Shown piece by piece: positions 27,001 to 33,876 of a stretch of DNA of 64,000 bases; position 1 is the stretch's first letter; the number at the start of each line of letters is the position of its first letter. The notes below the pieces were generated by a model. The model saw nothing but the letters and a program-made list of their open reading frames with translations. It was not told the DNA's origin and made no database searches. The translations under genes were made by a program, and so were the position numbers. Origin of the DNA: Halomonas ventosae (GTDB taxonomy: Bacteria > Pseudomonadota > Gammaproteobacteria > Pseudomonadales > Halomonadaceae); assembly GCF_004363555.1 (NCBI RefSeq), contig NZ_SNZJ01000010.1:1-64000 (forward strand), given 5' to 3'.

Positions 27001-27276
27001 CGAGGCTATGGCCTGACCTTCGGCGTGCACAGCCGCAACGAATCCTTCGCCGAGGAGATCGCCCGGAAGGTTCGTGTTGGCAATGTCTACGTCAACCGCA
27101 ATATCATCGGTGCCGTGGTCGGCGTTCAGCCATTCGGCGGCCAGGGGCTCTCCGGCACCGGACCCAAGGCCGGCGGGCCGCACTACCTGCTGCGATTCGC
27201 CACCGAGAAGACAGTGACCATCAATACCGCCGCCCTGGGTGGCAATGCGTCACTGCTTGCGCTGGGAGACGAGTGA
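24085..27276 (+). CDS. putA: Bifunctional proline dehydrogenase / glutamate semialdehyde dehydrogenase
   Basis: A 1063-residue PutA that converts proline to glutamate: an FAD proline dehydrogenase domain (about residues 100-490; KTPSPSISIKLSALHPRYE, LRLVKGAYWDTEIK, FATHNAHT) and an NAD-dependent aldehyde dehydrogenase domain (about 545-1040). Catalytic Glu816 in AETGGMN and Cys850 in GQRCSAL are 34 residues apart, as in active ALDHs. It lacks the N-terminal ribbon-helix-helix domain of trifunctional E. coli PutA (1320 residues), so it should not repress its own genes, which fits the separate AraC regulator upstream. GGGGGA precedes the ATG. The 3' side leads to a small ORF and putP. Confidence 0.95.
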   Translation: MLNAHTMLDASTWRQELDTLFARISDHYVVDENAFVGELVKVLDANSEDFRRIAGKTAELVREVREMDTAVDTIDELLQQYSLDTHEGLMLMCLAEAMLRIPDKATADALIEDKLGPADWKAHVGKSESWMVNASTWGLLMTGRVVTLDKPREGRPSTFINRMVNRMGEPVIRRAMVEAMKIMGKQFVLGRDIDEALKRSKPLFDKGYTYSYDMLGEAARTRADARRYFDDYARAIEQVGKTSRALSSKTPSPSISIKLSALHPRYEFGRREQVLRELVGSVRELAAMARERDVAVTIDAEEVDRLEISLEVFRAVYESETCKGWGHFGLVVQAYSKRALPVLHYLNRLAESQGDEIPLRLVKGAYWDTEIKESQQLGVDGYPVFTRKASTDVAYLVCARFLLSDATRGRIFPQFATHNAHTISTILEQANEAIRAFEFQRLHGMGEALYDAALKRAPEGTYCRIYAPVGAHKDLLPYLVRRLLENGANSSFVHQLVDPKVPVESLCVHPVDTLRQYGSYANPQIPLPANIYGPGRRNSRGFDLNIRSQYQPLMDAMAKTMDKTWQAGPLLAFEVKADPTNTHEVTCPYDRRRQVGTIQWTTREQAGKALDAAWAAFPRWEATPAAERAAIVRRLGDLMETHMAELMTLCSREGGKLLTDGIDEVREAVDFCRYYAMKAEELFAEPTRLPGPTGESNDLMMGGKGVFAAISPWNFPVAIFCGQVVAAAVAGNTVLAKPAEQTSLIAHRVIELLYEAGMPRDVVQLLPGDGPTVGSVLTSDPRITGVVFTGGTDTAQIINRALAARDNAPLPTLVAETGGMNAMIVDSTALPEQVVVDAVRSAFQSAGQRCSALRVLYLQEDVADRVIEILKGAMDELQVGDPRDLGTDVGPVIDEDARQGLTAHIEKLKGEGRLVAETRLDPARTADGTFVAPVAFEIDGIEALEREQFGPVLHIVRYKASEIDRVVDAINGRGYGLTFGVHSRNESFAEEIARKVRVGNVYVNRNIIGAVVGVQPFGGQGLSGTGPKAGGPHYLLRFATEKTVTINTAALGGNASLLALGDE

Positions 27277-27316
27277 ACCTCACTCATCATCAACAAGAAA
27301 CTGAAGGAACCCCCTC

Positions 27317-27439
27317 ATGATGGAAAACAATGCCACCAACGGCCTCACGCTAGTGCCCGACCCGGTCGTGGTGCTCGCCACCAGGGTTCTGGCCGGCCTG
27401 CCTACCAACAAGATGCCGGAGCTACATCCGGCCCAATAA
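27317..27439 (+). CDS. Small ORF between putA and putP, 40 aa
   Basis: A 40-codon frame with AAGGAA seven bases before its ATG (a second ATG follows at once). The product starts MMENNATNGLTLVPD, carries a short hydrophobic stretch (VVVLATRVLAGL) and ends KMPELHPAQ. It lies 40 bases after putA and 15 before putP on the same strand. No family is recognised. It could be a real small protein, a leader that tunes putP translation, or a gene remnant; I cannot decide from sequence alone. Confidence 0.45.
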   Translation: MMENNATNGLTLVPDPVVVLATRVLAGLPTNKMPELHPAQ

Positions 27440-27454
27440 ACGGGAGATGCTTTT

Positions 27455-28945
27455 ATGGCTATTGGTGTATGGATCAGCCTCTTCGCTTACTTTGCGCTCA
27501 TGATCGCCATCGGCTTTTATGCAATGCAAAGAGCAACGTCTTCGTCTGAAGACTACATGCTGGGTGGCCGACAGCTCAGCCCGCAGGTGGCGGCCCTGTC
27601 GGCCGGTGCGTCGGACATGAGCGGCTGGCTGCTGCTGGGCTTGCCCGGTGCGCTATTTGTGTCTGGCTTGGGTCAGGCCTGGATCGGCATCGGCCTGCTC
27701 GTGGGGGCGTTCTTCAACTGGGTGCTGGTTGCACCACGCCTGCGCGAACAGACGGTTCACTATGGCAATGCGATCACCATTCCTGAATTCCTGGCGAACC
27801 GCTTCCCGACCCGCGCCATGTCGCTGAGAACGGTATCCGCCATCGTCATCGTGATCTTCTTCGCGGTGTACACCGCGTCAGGTCTGGTGGCAGGCGGCAA
27901 GCTGTTCGAAAGCGCGTTTTCCGGCGTCATCAACATTGGTGGCATGAGCGACTACGCGGCGGGCGTCGTCATCACCCTGGGCGTGGTACTTGCCTATACC
28001 GTCGTCGGCGGCTTCCTGGCCGTGAGCCTGACGGACTTCGTGCAGGGCTGCATCATGATGCTGGCCCTGGTGATCATGCCGGCAGTGGTGCTCTTTGGTG
28101 AAGGTGGCGGCGGTTTCTCCCAGGCCTCACAGACCCTGAATGAGGTCGATCCTACACTGCTGACCTGGACGGAGGGACTGACCTTCATCGGCTGGCTGTC
28201 TGCGGTCACCTGGGGACTGGGGTATTTCGGGCAGCCGCACATCATCGTGCGCTTCATGGCCATCCGTACCCTGAAGGATGTGCCCATAGCCCGTAACATC
28301 GGGATGAGCTGGATGCTCATCTCCCTGGTCGGCGCGATCTCTCTTGGCATCTTTGGCCGGGCCTATGCGATCCGCAACGGCCTGGATGTCGAGGATCCGG
28401 AAACGATCTTCATCATCCTGGCAAACCTGCTGTTCCACCCGCTGATCACCGGCTTCCTCTACGCGGCCCTGCTGGCGGCGATCATGAGCACCATTTCCAG
28501 CCAGCTTCTGGTGTCGTCTTCCTCGCTGACCGAGGACTTCTACCGCCTGTTCCTGCGCAAGGAGGCTACCGACAAGGAAACCGTCGCTGTCGGCCGTATC
28601 TGTGTCGTACTGGTTGGCCTGGTCGCCGCCGTCATTGCGTCCGACCCGAACTCTCAGGTTCTGGGGCTGGTCAGTAATGCCTGGGCCGGCTTCGGTGCGG
28701 CATTCGGTCCGTTGATCATCCTGTCGCTGATGTGGTCGCGCACCAATGGAGCCGGCGCCATCGCGGGCATGGTGATCGGTGCCGCCACCGTCATGATCTG
28801 GATCACGCTGGGCTGGAACGGCTCGTTCATGGGCGGGCCCGGCGTGTACGAGATCATTCCTGGCTTCATCGCTTCCTTCATCGCCATCCTGGTGGTGAGC
28901 AGCGTGACCGCCGACGCCGGTGAGTACCAGCACATCACTCGCTGA
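27455..28945 (+). CDS. putP: Sodium/proline symporter
   Basis: A 496-residue SSS-family symporter with 13 membrane helices, driven by sodium. The segment SSEDYMLGGRQLSPQVAALSAGASDMSGW holds the PutP signature with the sodium-site serines and aspartate, and ILVSSSSLTED-like text (SSQLLVSSSSLTEDFY) marks helix 9. It imports proline for PutA, and as an osmolyte in halophiles. GGGAGA sits before the ATG. Codon use is a little less GC-rich than in putA. The operon-like array putA, small ORF, putP ends at two hairpins. Confidence 0.95.
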   Translation: MAIGVWISLFAYFALMIAIGFYAMQRATSSSEDYMLGGRQLSPQVAALSAGASDMSGWLLLGLPGALFVSGLGQAWIGIGLLVGAFFNWVLVAPRLREQTVHYGNAITIPEFLANRFPTRAMSLRTVSAIVIVIFFAVYTASGLVAGGKLFESAFSGVINIGGMSDYAAGVVITLGVVLAYTVVGGFLAVSLTDFVQGCIMMLALVIMPAVVLFGEGGGGFSQASQTLNEVDPTLLTWTEGLTFIGWLSAVTWGLGYFGQPHIIVRFMAIRTLKDVPIARNIGMSWMLISLVGAISLGIFGRAYAIRNGLDVEDPETIFIILANLLFHPLITGFLYAALLAAIMSTISSQLLVSSSSLTEDFYRLFLRKEATDKETVAVGRICVVLVGLVAAVIASDPNSQVLGLVSNAWAGFGAAFGPLIILSLMWSRTNGAGAIAGMVIGAATVMIWITLGWNGSFMGGPGVYEIIPGFIASFIAILVVSSVTADAGEYQHITR

Positions 28946-28984
28946 CAGGGACGAAGGCGAATCCCGCCTACCGAAAGGCAGTGA

Positions 28985-29006
28985 AAGGGCTCCCGCGGGA
29001 GCCCTT
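28985..29006. terminator. Palindromic hairpin after putP
   Basis: A perfect 22-base palindrome (AAGGGCTCCC GC-centred, pairing with GGGAGCCCTT) lies 39 bases beyond the putP stop codon. There is no strong T-run, so termination strength is uncertain. Confidence 0.6.
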
Positions 29007-29054
29007 GCTGTCAGGCACCAGGCATCGCGGTCCGCGACTGGCTGGCGCACACGC

Positions 29055-29082
29055 AGGAAAGCCGCCCGAGGGCGGCTTTCCT
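29055..29082. terminator. Bidirectional terminator between putP and the next minus-strand gene
   Basis: A 12-bp stem AGGAAAGCCGCC / GGCGGCTTTCCT with loop CGAG, followed on the plus strand by CGTTTCC. T-rich on the plus side and A-rich before the stem, it can serve both the putP transcript and the small membrane gene ending at 29130. Confidence 0.7.
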
Positions 29083-29129
29083 CGTTTCCGGCTGTCCTCC
29101 AACTTGCCGGCGGCACCTGGCCGCACGAG

Positions 29130-29423
29130 TCAGGCGATGACCGCCCGCACCAGCAGCACCAGGGTGAAGGCGCCGAGTGCCGCCAGGCTCCAGGGCGGCG
29201 TGGTCATCCGCCGCAGCCAGGGCCGTCGCGCCTCCAGCCCCATGGCCGCCATGAAGGCCGCGCCCAGCGCCCAGACGCCCAGTCCGATCAGGGGCAGGCG
29301 CACGCCCATCGGCAGCGTGCTGATCAGGGCGGGCTGCCACAGCAGCCAAAGCGCGAGCGCCGCCGCCAGCAGCATCGCCCCCAGGGTCACGCCGGGCAGG
29401 CGTCGACGTGTGTTGGTCTCCAT
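29130..29423 (-). CDS. Small three-helix membrane protein
   Basis: A 97-residue protein with three hydrophobic helices (VTLGAMLLAAALALWLLW; PLIGLGVWALGAAFMAAMG; SLAALGAFTLVLLVRAVIA), so an inner-membrane protein of unknown function. The ATG at 29423 is preceded by GGAGA; a longer frame upstream adds 22 residues without support. It stands alone between putP and the OmpW genes, on the opposite strand. Confidence 0.7.
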   Translation of the reverse strand: METNTRRRLPGVTLGAMLLAAALALWLLWQPALISTLPMGVRLPLIGLGVWALGAAFMAAMGLEARRPWLRRMTTPPWSLAALGAFTLVLLVRAVIA

Positions 29424-29723
29424 CTCGGCTCTCCATGTCGCCTGCCCCCAGTCAAGACGATTCACGGCAAGGACGCGAGCCCCAGGCACGACATGCCGAC
29501 AATTTCTTGTACAGGTGTTGCATGATGCAGACGGCAGCGTCGCCCAGACGCGACAGAATTATGCTGGAAAAGTCTCATCTTAGCGGCTATCGAGACCATG
29601 ACAATTTTTAACAAGACTTGTATGAAAGCCGTTTTCTATAATCAACTTCGAAACAGGCCACCCGGCACTGCGCTCCTTACAGGACTTCAGGCGCAGGACA
29701 CCAGGAAAGGGAGGATTCATCCC
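29424..29723. other. Intergenic region upstream of the first ompW-family gene
   Basis: Three hundred bases, AT-rich from 29580 to 29660. It contains a perfect -10 box TATAAT (29637-29642) for the porin gene and the inverted repeat ACAAG-A-CTTGT (29611-29621) over the -35 position, which could be a regulator site. No reading frame is convincing. Confidence 0.55.
29637..29642 (+). promoter_or_regulatory. -10 element of the first ompW-family gene
   Basis: TATAAT matches the consensus exactly. No good -35 hexamer lies 16-18 bases upstream, where the inverted repeat ACAAGACTTGT is found instead, suggesting that an activator or repressor acts here. Confidence 0.55.
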
Positions 29724-30335
29724 ATGCGCACGACACGACTGATCCCCGCCATCGCCCTCGCCGCCGGCTGCAGCTTCGCCAGCCAGGCCGCCCTCGCCTA
29801 TGGCGCCGGCGACATCGTCGTCCGCGGCGGCATCGCCAAGACGGAGCCCGAGGGCTCCGACAACGGCAACCTCGGCGGCAGCAAGCTGACCATCGAGGGC
29901 GAGCGCGGCTTCACCTACGGGTTCGGCTACCTGTTCACCGACAGGCTCGGCGTCGAGCTCAACGGCAGCGAGGCGTTCGAGCATGGCCTGACCCTGGACG
30001 GTGCGTCCTCGGGCCTCAGCGTCGAGCGCATGCCCGTCAACCTGATGGCCAACTACTACCCGCTGGGCGGCCTCGACTCCCCCGTCCAGCCCTATGCCGG
30101 GGTAGGCGTCAACTACACCCGCTTCTCCGGTGAGCCCAGCGGCGTCGACGTCGAGAGCACCTATGGCGCCGTCGGCCAGCTCGGCGTCGACCTCGCCGTG
30201 ACCCGCAACCTGATGCTGAACGGCTTCGCCAACTATGCCGACGTCAGCGCCGACATCGAGTCGAGGGGCGCGCAGATCGGCGAGGCCGAGGTCGACCCGG
30301 TGACCGTCGGGGGCGGCGTGACCTACCGCTTCTGA
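29724..30335 (+). CDS. OmpW-family outer membrane protein (copy 1)
   Basis: A 203-residue eight-stranded beta-barrel of the OmpW/AlkL family, with a signal peptide (residues 1-25, ending QAALAYGAGD). Family blocks are DIVVRGGIAKTEPEG near the mature N-terminus, GFTYGFGYLFTDRLGVELNG, LMANYYPLGG and PYAGVGVNYTRF, and it ends in the outer-membrane signature VTYRF. OmpW proteins form hydrophobic channels for small nonpolar molecules. GGGAGGA precedes the ATG at 29724. It is followed by a strong terminator and then by a paralogue, a tandem duplication that has diverged. Confidence 0.9.
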   Translation: MRTTRLIPAIALAAGCSFASQAALAYGAGDIVVRGGIAKTEPEGSDNGNLGGSKLTIEGERGFTYGFGYLFTDRLGVELNGSEAFEHGLTLDGASSGLSVERMPVNLMANYYPLGGLDSPVQPYAGVGVNYTRFSGEPSGVDVESTYGAVGQLGVDLAVTRNLMLNGFANYADVSADIESRGAQIGEAEVDPVTVGGGVTYRF

Positions 30336-30355
30336 GCGACGAGACCGATGCCACA

Positions 30356-30390
30356 AGCAGGACGCCGGGCCCAGTGCCCGGCGTCCTGCT
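30356..30390 (+). terminator. Terminator between the two ompW-family genes
   Basis: A 15-bp perfect stem AGCAGGACGCCGGGC / GCCCGGCGTCCTGCT with a CCAGT loop lies 20 bases after the first porin gene. Its strength implies separate transcription of the second gene. Confidence 0.8.
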
Positions 30391-30422
30391 GTCAGCCCCT
30401 TCATGGCAATGGCACCCAACCC

Positions 30423-30464
30423 TTGCGCTGGATCAATAATGCCCTGGCGCCCCCGCGGTAGAAT
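30423..30464 (+). promoter_or_regulatory. FNR/ANR-type class II promoter of the second ompW-family gene
   Basis: TTGCG-CTGG-ATCAA (30423-30436) matches the FNR/ANR box TTGAT-N4-ATCAA in 8 of 10 positions. The -10 box TAGAAT lies at 30459-30464, putting the likely start near 30471 and the FNR box centre at -41.5, exactly the class II activator position. Oxygen-limited induction is known for ompW and oprG, so the prediction fits the family. Confidence 0.7.
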
Positions 30465-30519
30465 GCTTGCATGTTCCATTGCGGCAAGAGGCCGCACCCT
30501 CGTGACCAGGAGTCGACCC

Positions 30520-31152
30520 ATGCGCAAGACCGCCCTCCCCACCCTGCTCGCCGCCGGCATCGCGGCGGCCGCCGTCACCGCCAGCACCCAGGCCTTCGCC
30601 TACGGCGCCGGCGACTTCTTCACCCGCGTGGGCGTGGCCAAGGTCGAACCCAAGAGCGACAACGGTGAACTCACTGCTGACAATCTGGAAATCGACGTCG
30701 AGGACGATAGCGCCTTTGCCTTTACCCTGGGCTATCGCTTCACCGACAAGCTGGGCGTGGAGCTGCTGGCCGCCGAGCCCTTCGACCACGACTTCAGCAT
30801 CGCCGACGGGGCTCTTACTGGCTCCACCGACCATCTGCCGCCGACCCTGACCCTGCAGTACTACCCGCTGGGCGGCACCGACGCCCGCGTCCAGCCCTAT
30901 GCCGGCATCGGCGTAAACTACACCACCTTCTCCGATGAAGAGATCGTGGGCGGTGGTGACCTCGAGCTGGATGACTCCTGGGGAGCGGCCGGCCAGCTGG
31001 GCGTCGACCTGCTGATCGATGACAACTGGGCGCTCAACGCCGCCGCCTGGTACCTGGATATCGATACCGATGCCAGCCTCAACGGCGACGACATCGGCAC
31101 GGTCGAGATCGACCCGGTGGTGGTGATGGCAGGCCTCAGCTTCCGCTTCTGA
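30520..31152 (+). CDS. OmpW-family outer membrane protein (copy 2)
   Basis: A 210-residue OmpW/AlkL barrel with signal peptide ending QAFAYGAGD, the same mature start as copy 1 (AYGAGDFFTRVGVAKVEPKS), and blocks FTLGYRFTDKLGVELLA, LTLQYYPLGG and PYAGIGVNYTTF. It ends VVMAGLSFRF, a proper barrel-terminal strand. AGGAG precedes the ATG at 30520. Unlike copy 1 it has an FNR-type promoter of its own, so the duplicates are probably used under different oxygen conditions. Confidence 0.9.
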   Translation: MRKTALPTLLAAGIAAAAVTASTQAFAYGAGDFFTRVGVAKVEPKSDNGELTADNLEIDVEDDSAFAFTLGYRFTDKLGVELLAAEPFDHDFSIADGALTGSTDHLPPTLTLQYYPLGGTDARVQPYAGIGVNYTTFSDEEIVGGGDLELDDSWGAAGQLGVDLLIDDNWALNAAAWYLDIDTDASLNGDDIGTVEIDPVVVMAGLSFRF

Positions 31153-31166
31153 TCGCCCCGCCGACA

Positions 31167-31205
31167 CGACGAGGCCCGCCAATCGGCGGGCCTCGTCGCA
31201 TTTTG
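31167..31205. terminator. Terminator after the second ompW-family gene
   Basis: A 14-bp perfect stem CGACGAGGCCCGCC / GGCGGGCCTCGTCG with loop AATC is followed by CATTTTG. It lies 15 bases beyond the porin stop and 14 before the end of the minus-strand GGCT gene. Confidence 0.85.
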
Positions 31206-31218
31206 CGTCGACAGGCGA

Positions 31219-31719
31219 CTAGCGGGGCGAGTGGCGTGAGAGTCCCAGCGCCGCCAGGGTCGCCTCGTCGAGCCCGGTGACGGCCTCCACCGCCGAGAGC
31301 CGCGCATGGTAGGCCGCACTGAGGAAGGGCTCCCCGGCCAGCAGGTGCTCGAGATACTCCCGCGCCGGGCGTAGTGCCTCGGCGGTGGTGCCCGGCGCGG
31401 CGATATAGACCCAGGCCTCGATGGCCCCCTCGCGGGTCGCCACCGGCAGGCGGTGACGATCGTACTCGTTCGGGTAGCCCTCGAAGGGATCCATGCGCCG
31501 GATCTGCCCGGGATCCCCGAGCTCGAACAGCGCCCCCTCCACGCGCTCGCCCGGCCGGGGCACCACGTTGGCGTGGGCGATGCCCGCCACCCGGGAGGCC
31601 TTGTCGAAGCGCAGCGCATGGTCATGCAGCACGCCGGCGAGCACCCGGCGGGTGGCGCCGATGCGGGCCGCGACCCGCGCGGGGTTCATGTTGCTGCCAT
31701 AGGCAAAGTAGTAGGGCAT
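31219..31719 (-). CDS. Gamma-glutamylcyclotransferase-like protein
   Basis: A 166-residue AIG2/GGCT-fold protein. The N-terminal YFAYGSNMNP is the signature loop binding the gamma-glutamyl group, and the catalytic-type glutamate lies in RRMDPFEGYPNEYDR. The family cleaves gamma-glutamyl amides or gamma-glutamyl amino acids to pyroglutamate; the exact substrate is not predictable. The ATG at 31719 opens directly on the motif (MPYYFAYGSN). It begins 18 bases after the yqcC-like gene, so the two are likely co-transcribed. Confidence 0.85.
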   Translation of the reverse strand: MPYYFAYGSNMNPARVAARIGATRRVLAGVLHDHALRFDKASRVAGIAHANVVPRPGERVEGALFELGDPGQIRRMDPFEGYPNEYDRHRLPVATREGAIEAWVYIAAPGTTAEALRPAREYLEHLLAGEPFLSAAYHARLSAVEAVTGLDEATLAALGLSRHSPR

Positions 31720-31737
31720 CTCAGGATTCCGGCGGCA

Positions 31738-32070
31738 TCAGTTCTCGGTGACAAGGCGGTCGATCTCCTCGACCACCTTGCCCATCAGCAGCCGGTCGCT
31801 GGCCCGCGCCCCTTCCTGCTGCAGCCAGGCGTCCACCGCGGGGGCGACGTCGCAGGTCTCAGGCATCGGCGAGCGCGACTCGACCAGGGCCTCCAGGCGC
31901 ACGATGAACACGAAGCGCAGCCACTGGGGCAGCGTCATGGTGTCGATGCAGAACGGCTGGTCGCTGCTAAAGGCGTCCGGCCCGGGTCGCTCCATGCGCC
32001 ACAGGCTGGCAGCCTTCATGGTGGCCTCGAGCTCGCGCAGGGCGCTGCCGAGTTCGTCGTGAACGGTCAT
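31738..32070 (-). CDS. YqcC family protein
   Basis: A 110-residue soluble helical protein of the YqcC (DUF446) family: ALRELEATMKAASLWRME, then PFCIDTMTLPQWLRFVFIVRLEALV, then an acidic C-terminal helix ending EEIDRLVTEN. It follows the E. coli YqcC layout closely. Function is unknown; in many gammaproteobacteria yqcC is next to truC, which is not the case here. The ATG at 32070 aligns with the E. coli start; an in-frame ATG ten codons earlier is less likely. Confidence 0.85.
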   Translation of the reverse strand: MTVHDELGSALRELEATMKAASLWRMERPGPDAFSSDQPFCIDTMTLPQWLRFVFIVRLEALVESRSPMPETCDVAPAVDAWLQQEGARASDRLLMGKVVEEIDRLVTEN

Positions 32071-32163
32071 GAGCAGTCTCTTCGGTGCATGTGCGTCCAT
32101 TATCCCCGTTCGGCCCCGCCGCTGGCCACCCCGCGGGGCCTTCCACGGCCTGACCCGCCCTGT

Positions 32164-32271
32164 TGTGCACAGTGCACAGATATCCTGAACGGGCCTGTGG
32201 ATAAACACTGGAAAGGTCTCCCCTGGCCGCTTCCCATGGGCCATGGGCCAGACTGGTCAACAACTGACCAG
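32164..32271. promoter_or_regulatory. Cluster of palindromes between divergent genes
   Basis: Within 108 bases lie TGTGCAC-A-GTGCACA (32164-32178), a DnaA-box-like TGTGGATAA (32196-32204) and CTGGTCA-ACAAC-TGACCAG (32253-32271). Both palindromes are perfect. They lie between yqcC and the DUF3549-rimB-rimK operon and could bind dimeric regulators of either. Confidence 0.5.
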
Positions 32272-32302
32272 CGGCGGATCGCGACGAGGCCCCTCTCGGC
32301 GG

Positions 32303-32331
32303 CTGACAGCACCCCGACACCGCGGTAGAGT
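32303..32331 (+). promoter_or_regulatory. Promoter of the DUF3549-rimB-rimK operon
   Basis: CTGACA (32303-32308) and TAGAGT (32326-32331) are separated by 17 bases and lie 26 bases before the first start codon. Confidence 0.6.
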
Positions 32332-32356
32332 GCACGGTTCCTGACCCGGAGAGAGC

Positions 32357-33382
32357 ATGCAACCGATCCACAGCCTTCACGACTTCTTCCTGCGCAGCGG
32401 TGCCGAGGTGAGGCTCTACCACCTGGGACGCCGGGTCGAGCCCTGCTCGCTCGACACCCTGGCCGCCTTCGAGGCCGGCGAGCTGGCGTGGCCGGCCCCC
32501 TGGCAGGGCACGGCACGCCTGGCGATGGTGTTCCGCCTGGGCGACCTGGAGGACCCGCTGATCTGGTTCCTGGCCCTGCCGCTGGACGAGCAGGGCCACC
32601 TCGACCCGGCGCCGCGGGACGCCTTCGTGCAACGCCTGCTGGAGACCCTGGGCCACGGCGTGCGGGGCCTGGGGCGCACGGAGAGCGCCGGGATCGACAA
32701 CCTGATGAAGGACAACCCCCTGGCCTTCACCCCCGCGCTGCCCTTCCAGGCCGTGCTGCATGCGCGTGCCAGCCTGGATGCGGGCCTGCCCGCCAGCCAA
32801 CACCTCGAGCCGGTCGAGGCCTACCTGACCGGGCAGCAGGCGATCGACTGGCGCGCCCTGGGCCTGCAGGGCCTGGCCGACTTCGCGGTGCGCCTGGATG
32901 CGGAATCGAGCCGGATGCTGGCCGCACGCCTGGACACCCTGCCCGGCGAGGTGCTGACCTCGCTGTGCTACTGTCTGGAGCATGTGGCGATTGCCGACGA
33001 GCTGGCCTGTGCCCTGCGCCTTTGCGGGGAGGCCGCGGGCCGCGCCGGGGACATCGAGACCTTCTGCGCCTGCGTGCGGGCCATGGGCGGCGCCTCGCCC
33101 GAGCTGGCCGGCGCCTGGTTCGACGCCCTGCTCGATGACCCGGACGCCTGCGGTCCCGACCTGCTGGCGGCCATCGCCGGGCGCGGCTGGCATCACCTGG
33201 AGGATGCCGAGCGCCTGCCCCGCTTCCTCGCCCGTCTGGCCGAGACCCCCGGGGCCGACTTCACAGCCGTGGCCCGCGACCTGGCGCTGATCCCGCGACT
33301 GCGCCTGCCGCTGCTGATGACGCTGCGCGAAGCCGGGGCGGACTCCGCCATCGGCCGCCGCCTGGCCGGCCTGTCACGCTGA
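32357..33382 (+). CDS. DUF3549 family protein
   Basis: A 341-residue soluble protein of the DUF3549 family, found in gammaproteobacteria and of unknown function. Visible are the conserved start IHSLHDFFLRSGAEVRLYHLGRRVE, the central FQAVLHARASLDAGLPAS, and a C-terminal half made of helical pairs that resemble alpha-solenoid repeats (for example LCYCLEHVAIADELACALRLCGE). No catalytic motif is clear. GGAGAG precedes the ATG. It is 22 bases ahead of rimB and under the same promoter. Confidence 0.82.
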   Translation: MQPIHSLHDFFLRSGAEVRLYHLGRRVEPCSLDTLAAFEAGELAWPAPWQGTARLAMVFRLGDLEDPLIWFLALPLDEQGHLDPAPRDAFVQRLLETLGHGVRGLGRTESAGIDNLMKDNPLAFTPALPFQAVLHARASLDAGLPASQHLEPVEAYLTGQQAIDWRALGLQGLADFAVRLDAESSRMLAARLDTLPGEVLTSLCYCLEHVAIADELACALRLCGEAAGRAGDIETFCACVRAMGGASPELAGAWFDALLDDPDACGPDLLAAIAGRGWHHLEDAERLPRFLARLAETPGADFTAVARDLALIPRLRLPLLMTLREAGADSAIGRRLAGLSR

Positions 33383-33404
33383 GCGCAGAGACCTGGGAGC
33401 GAAG

Positions 33405-33845
33405 ATGATGAAAGAACTGCCCTACACGCCCAAGGCGGTGATCGGCCGCCGCGAGATGGTCACCCTGCCGGAACTGCACCTGACGCTCTGCGCCAAGGCC
33501 GATACCGGCGCGCGGACCTCGGCCCTGCATGCCGAGGACATCGAGTCCTATGAAGAGGATGGCCACCTCTGGGTCAGCTTCACGACCCGCAGCGGCGGCC
33601 CCGGCACGCCGGCCCACGTCCACCGGATGCACCTGCATGACCGCCGGCGGGTGACCAGCTCCAACGGCCAGGCCGAGTGGCGCTATGTGATCCGCACGAC
33701 GATGCAGCTGGGCAGCCTGGAGTTCCCGGTGGAACTGAGCCTGACCGACCGCCGCGACATGCGCCACCCCATGCTGCTGGGCCGCCGCGCCCTGCGCCGC
33801 CTGCTGGTGGCGCCCGGCGTGGCTTTCCTGCATGGCGAACCCTGA
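33405..33845 (+). CDS. rimB: RimB-type retropepsin-like protease (ATP-dependent zinc protease family)
   Basis: A 146-residue protein of the family called putative ATP-dependent zinc protease, which is predicted to be a retropepsin-like aspartic protease. The active-site-like motif is [14 protein letters not shown] (residues 30-43), and the C-terminal [13 protein letters not shown] is the second conserved block. In Pseudomonas the neighbour RimB is reported to work with RimK, which modifies ribosomal protein S6. The gene ends 31 bases before rimK on the same strand, so the linkage is kept here. Confidence 0.85.
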   Translation: MMKELPYTPKAVIGRREMVTLPELHLTLCAKADTGARTSALHAEDIESYEEDGHLWVSFTTRSGGPGTPAHVHRMHLHDRRRVTSSNGQAEWRYVIRTTMQLGSLEFPVELSLTDRRDMRHPMLLGRRALRRLLVAPGVAFLHGEP

Positions 33846-33876
33846 CCCTCCCCGGCCATCGACCCTGGAGCCCCGA

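Noticed and set aside
23920..27183. A very long open frame (over 1000 codons) on the minus strand opposite putA
   Set aside because: It is a mirror effect of high GC at third codon positions. The translation is rich in G, H, Q, A with no domain, while the plus strand encodes an intact PutA with catalytic residues in place.
29601..29614. An FNR-type box for the first ompW-family gene, as in the second
   Set aside because: At the matching position the sequence ACAATTTTTAACAA lacks the TTGAT and ATCAA halves.
32196..32204. DnaA box TGTGGATAA as part of a replication origin
   Set aside because: Only one exact box is seen, with no AT-rich unwinding element and none of dnaA, dnaN, gyrB, mnmG or parAB nearby.
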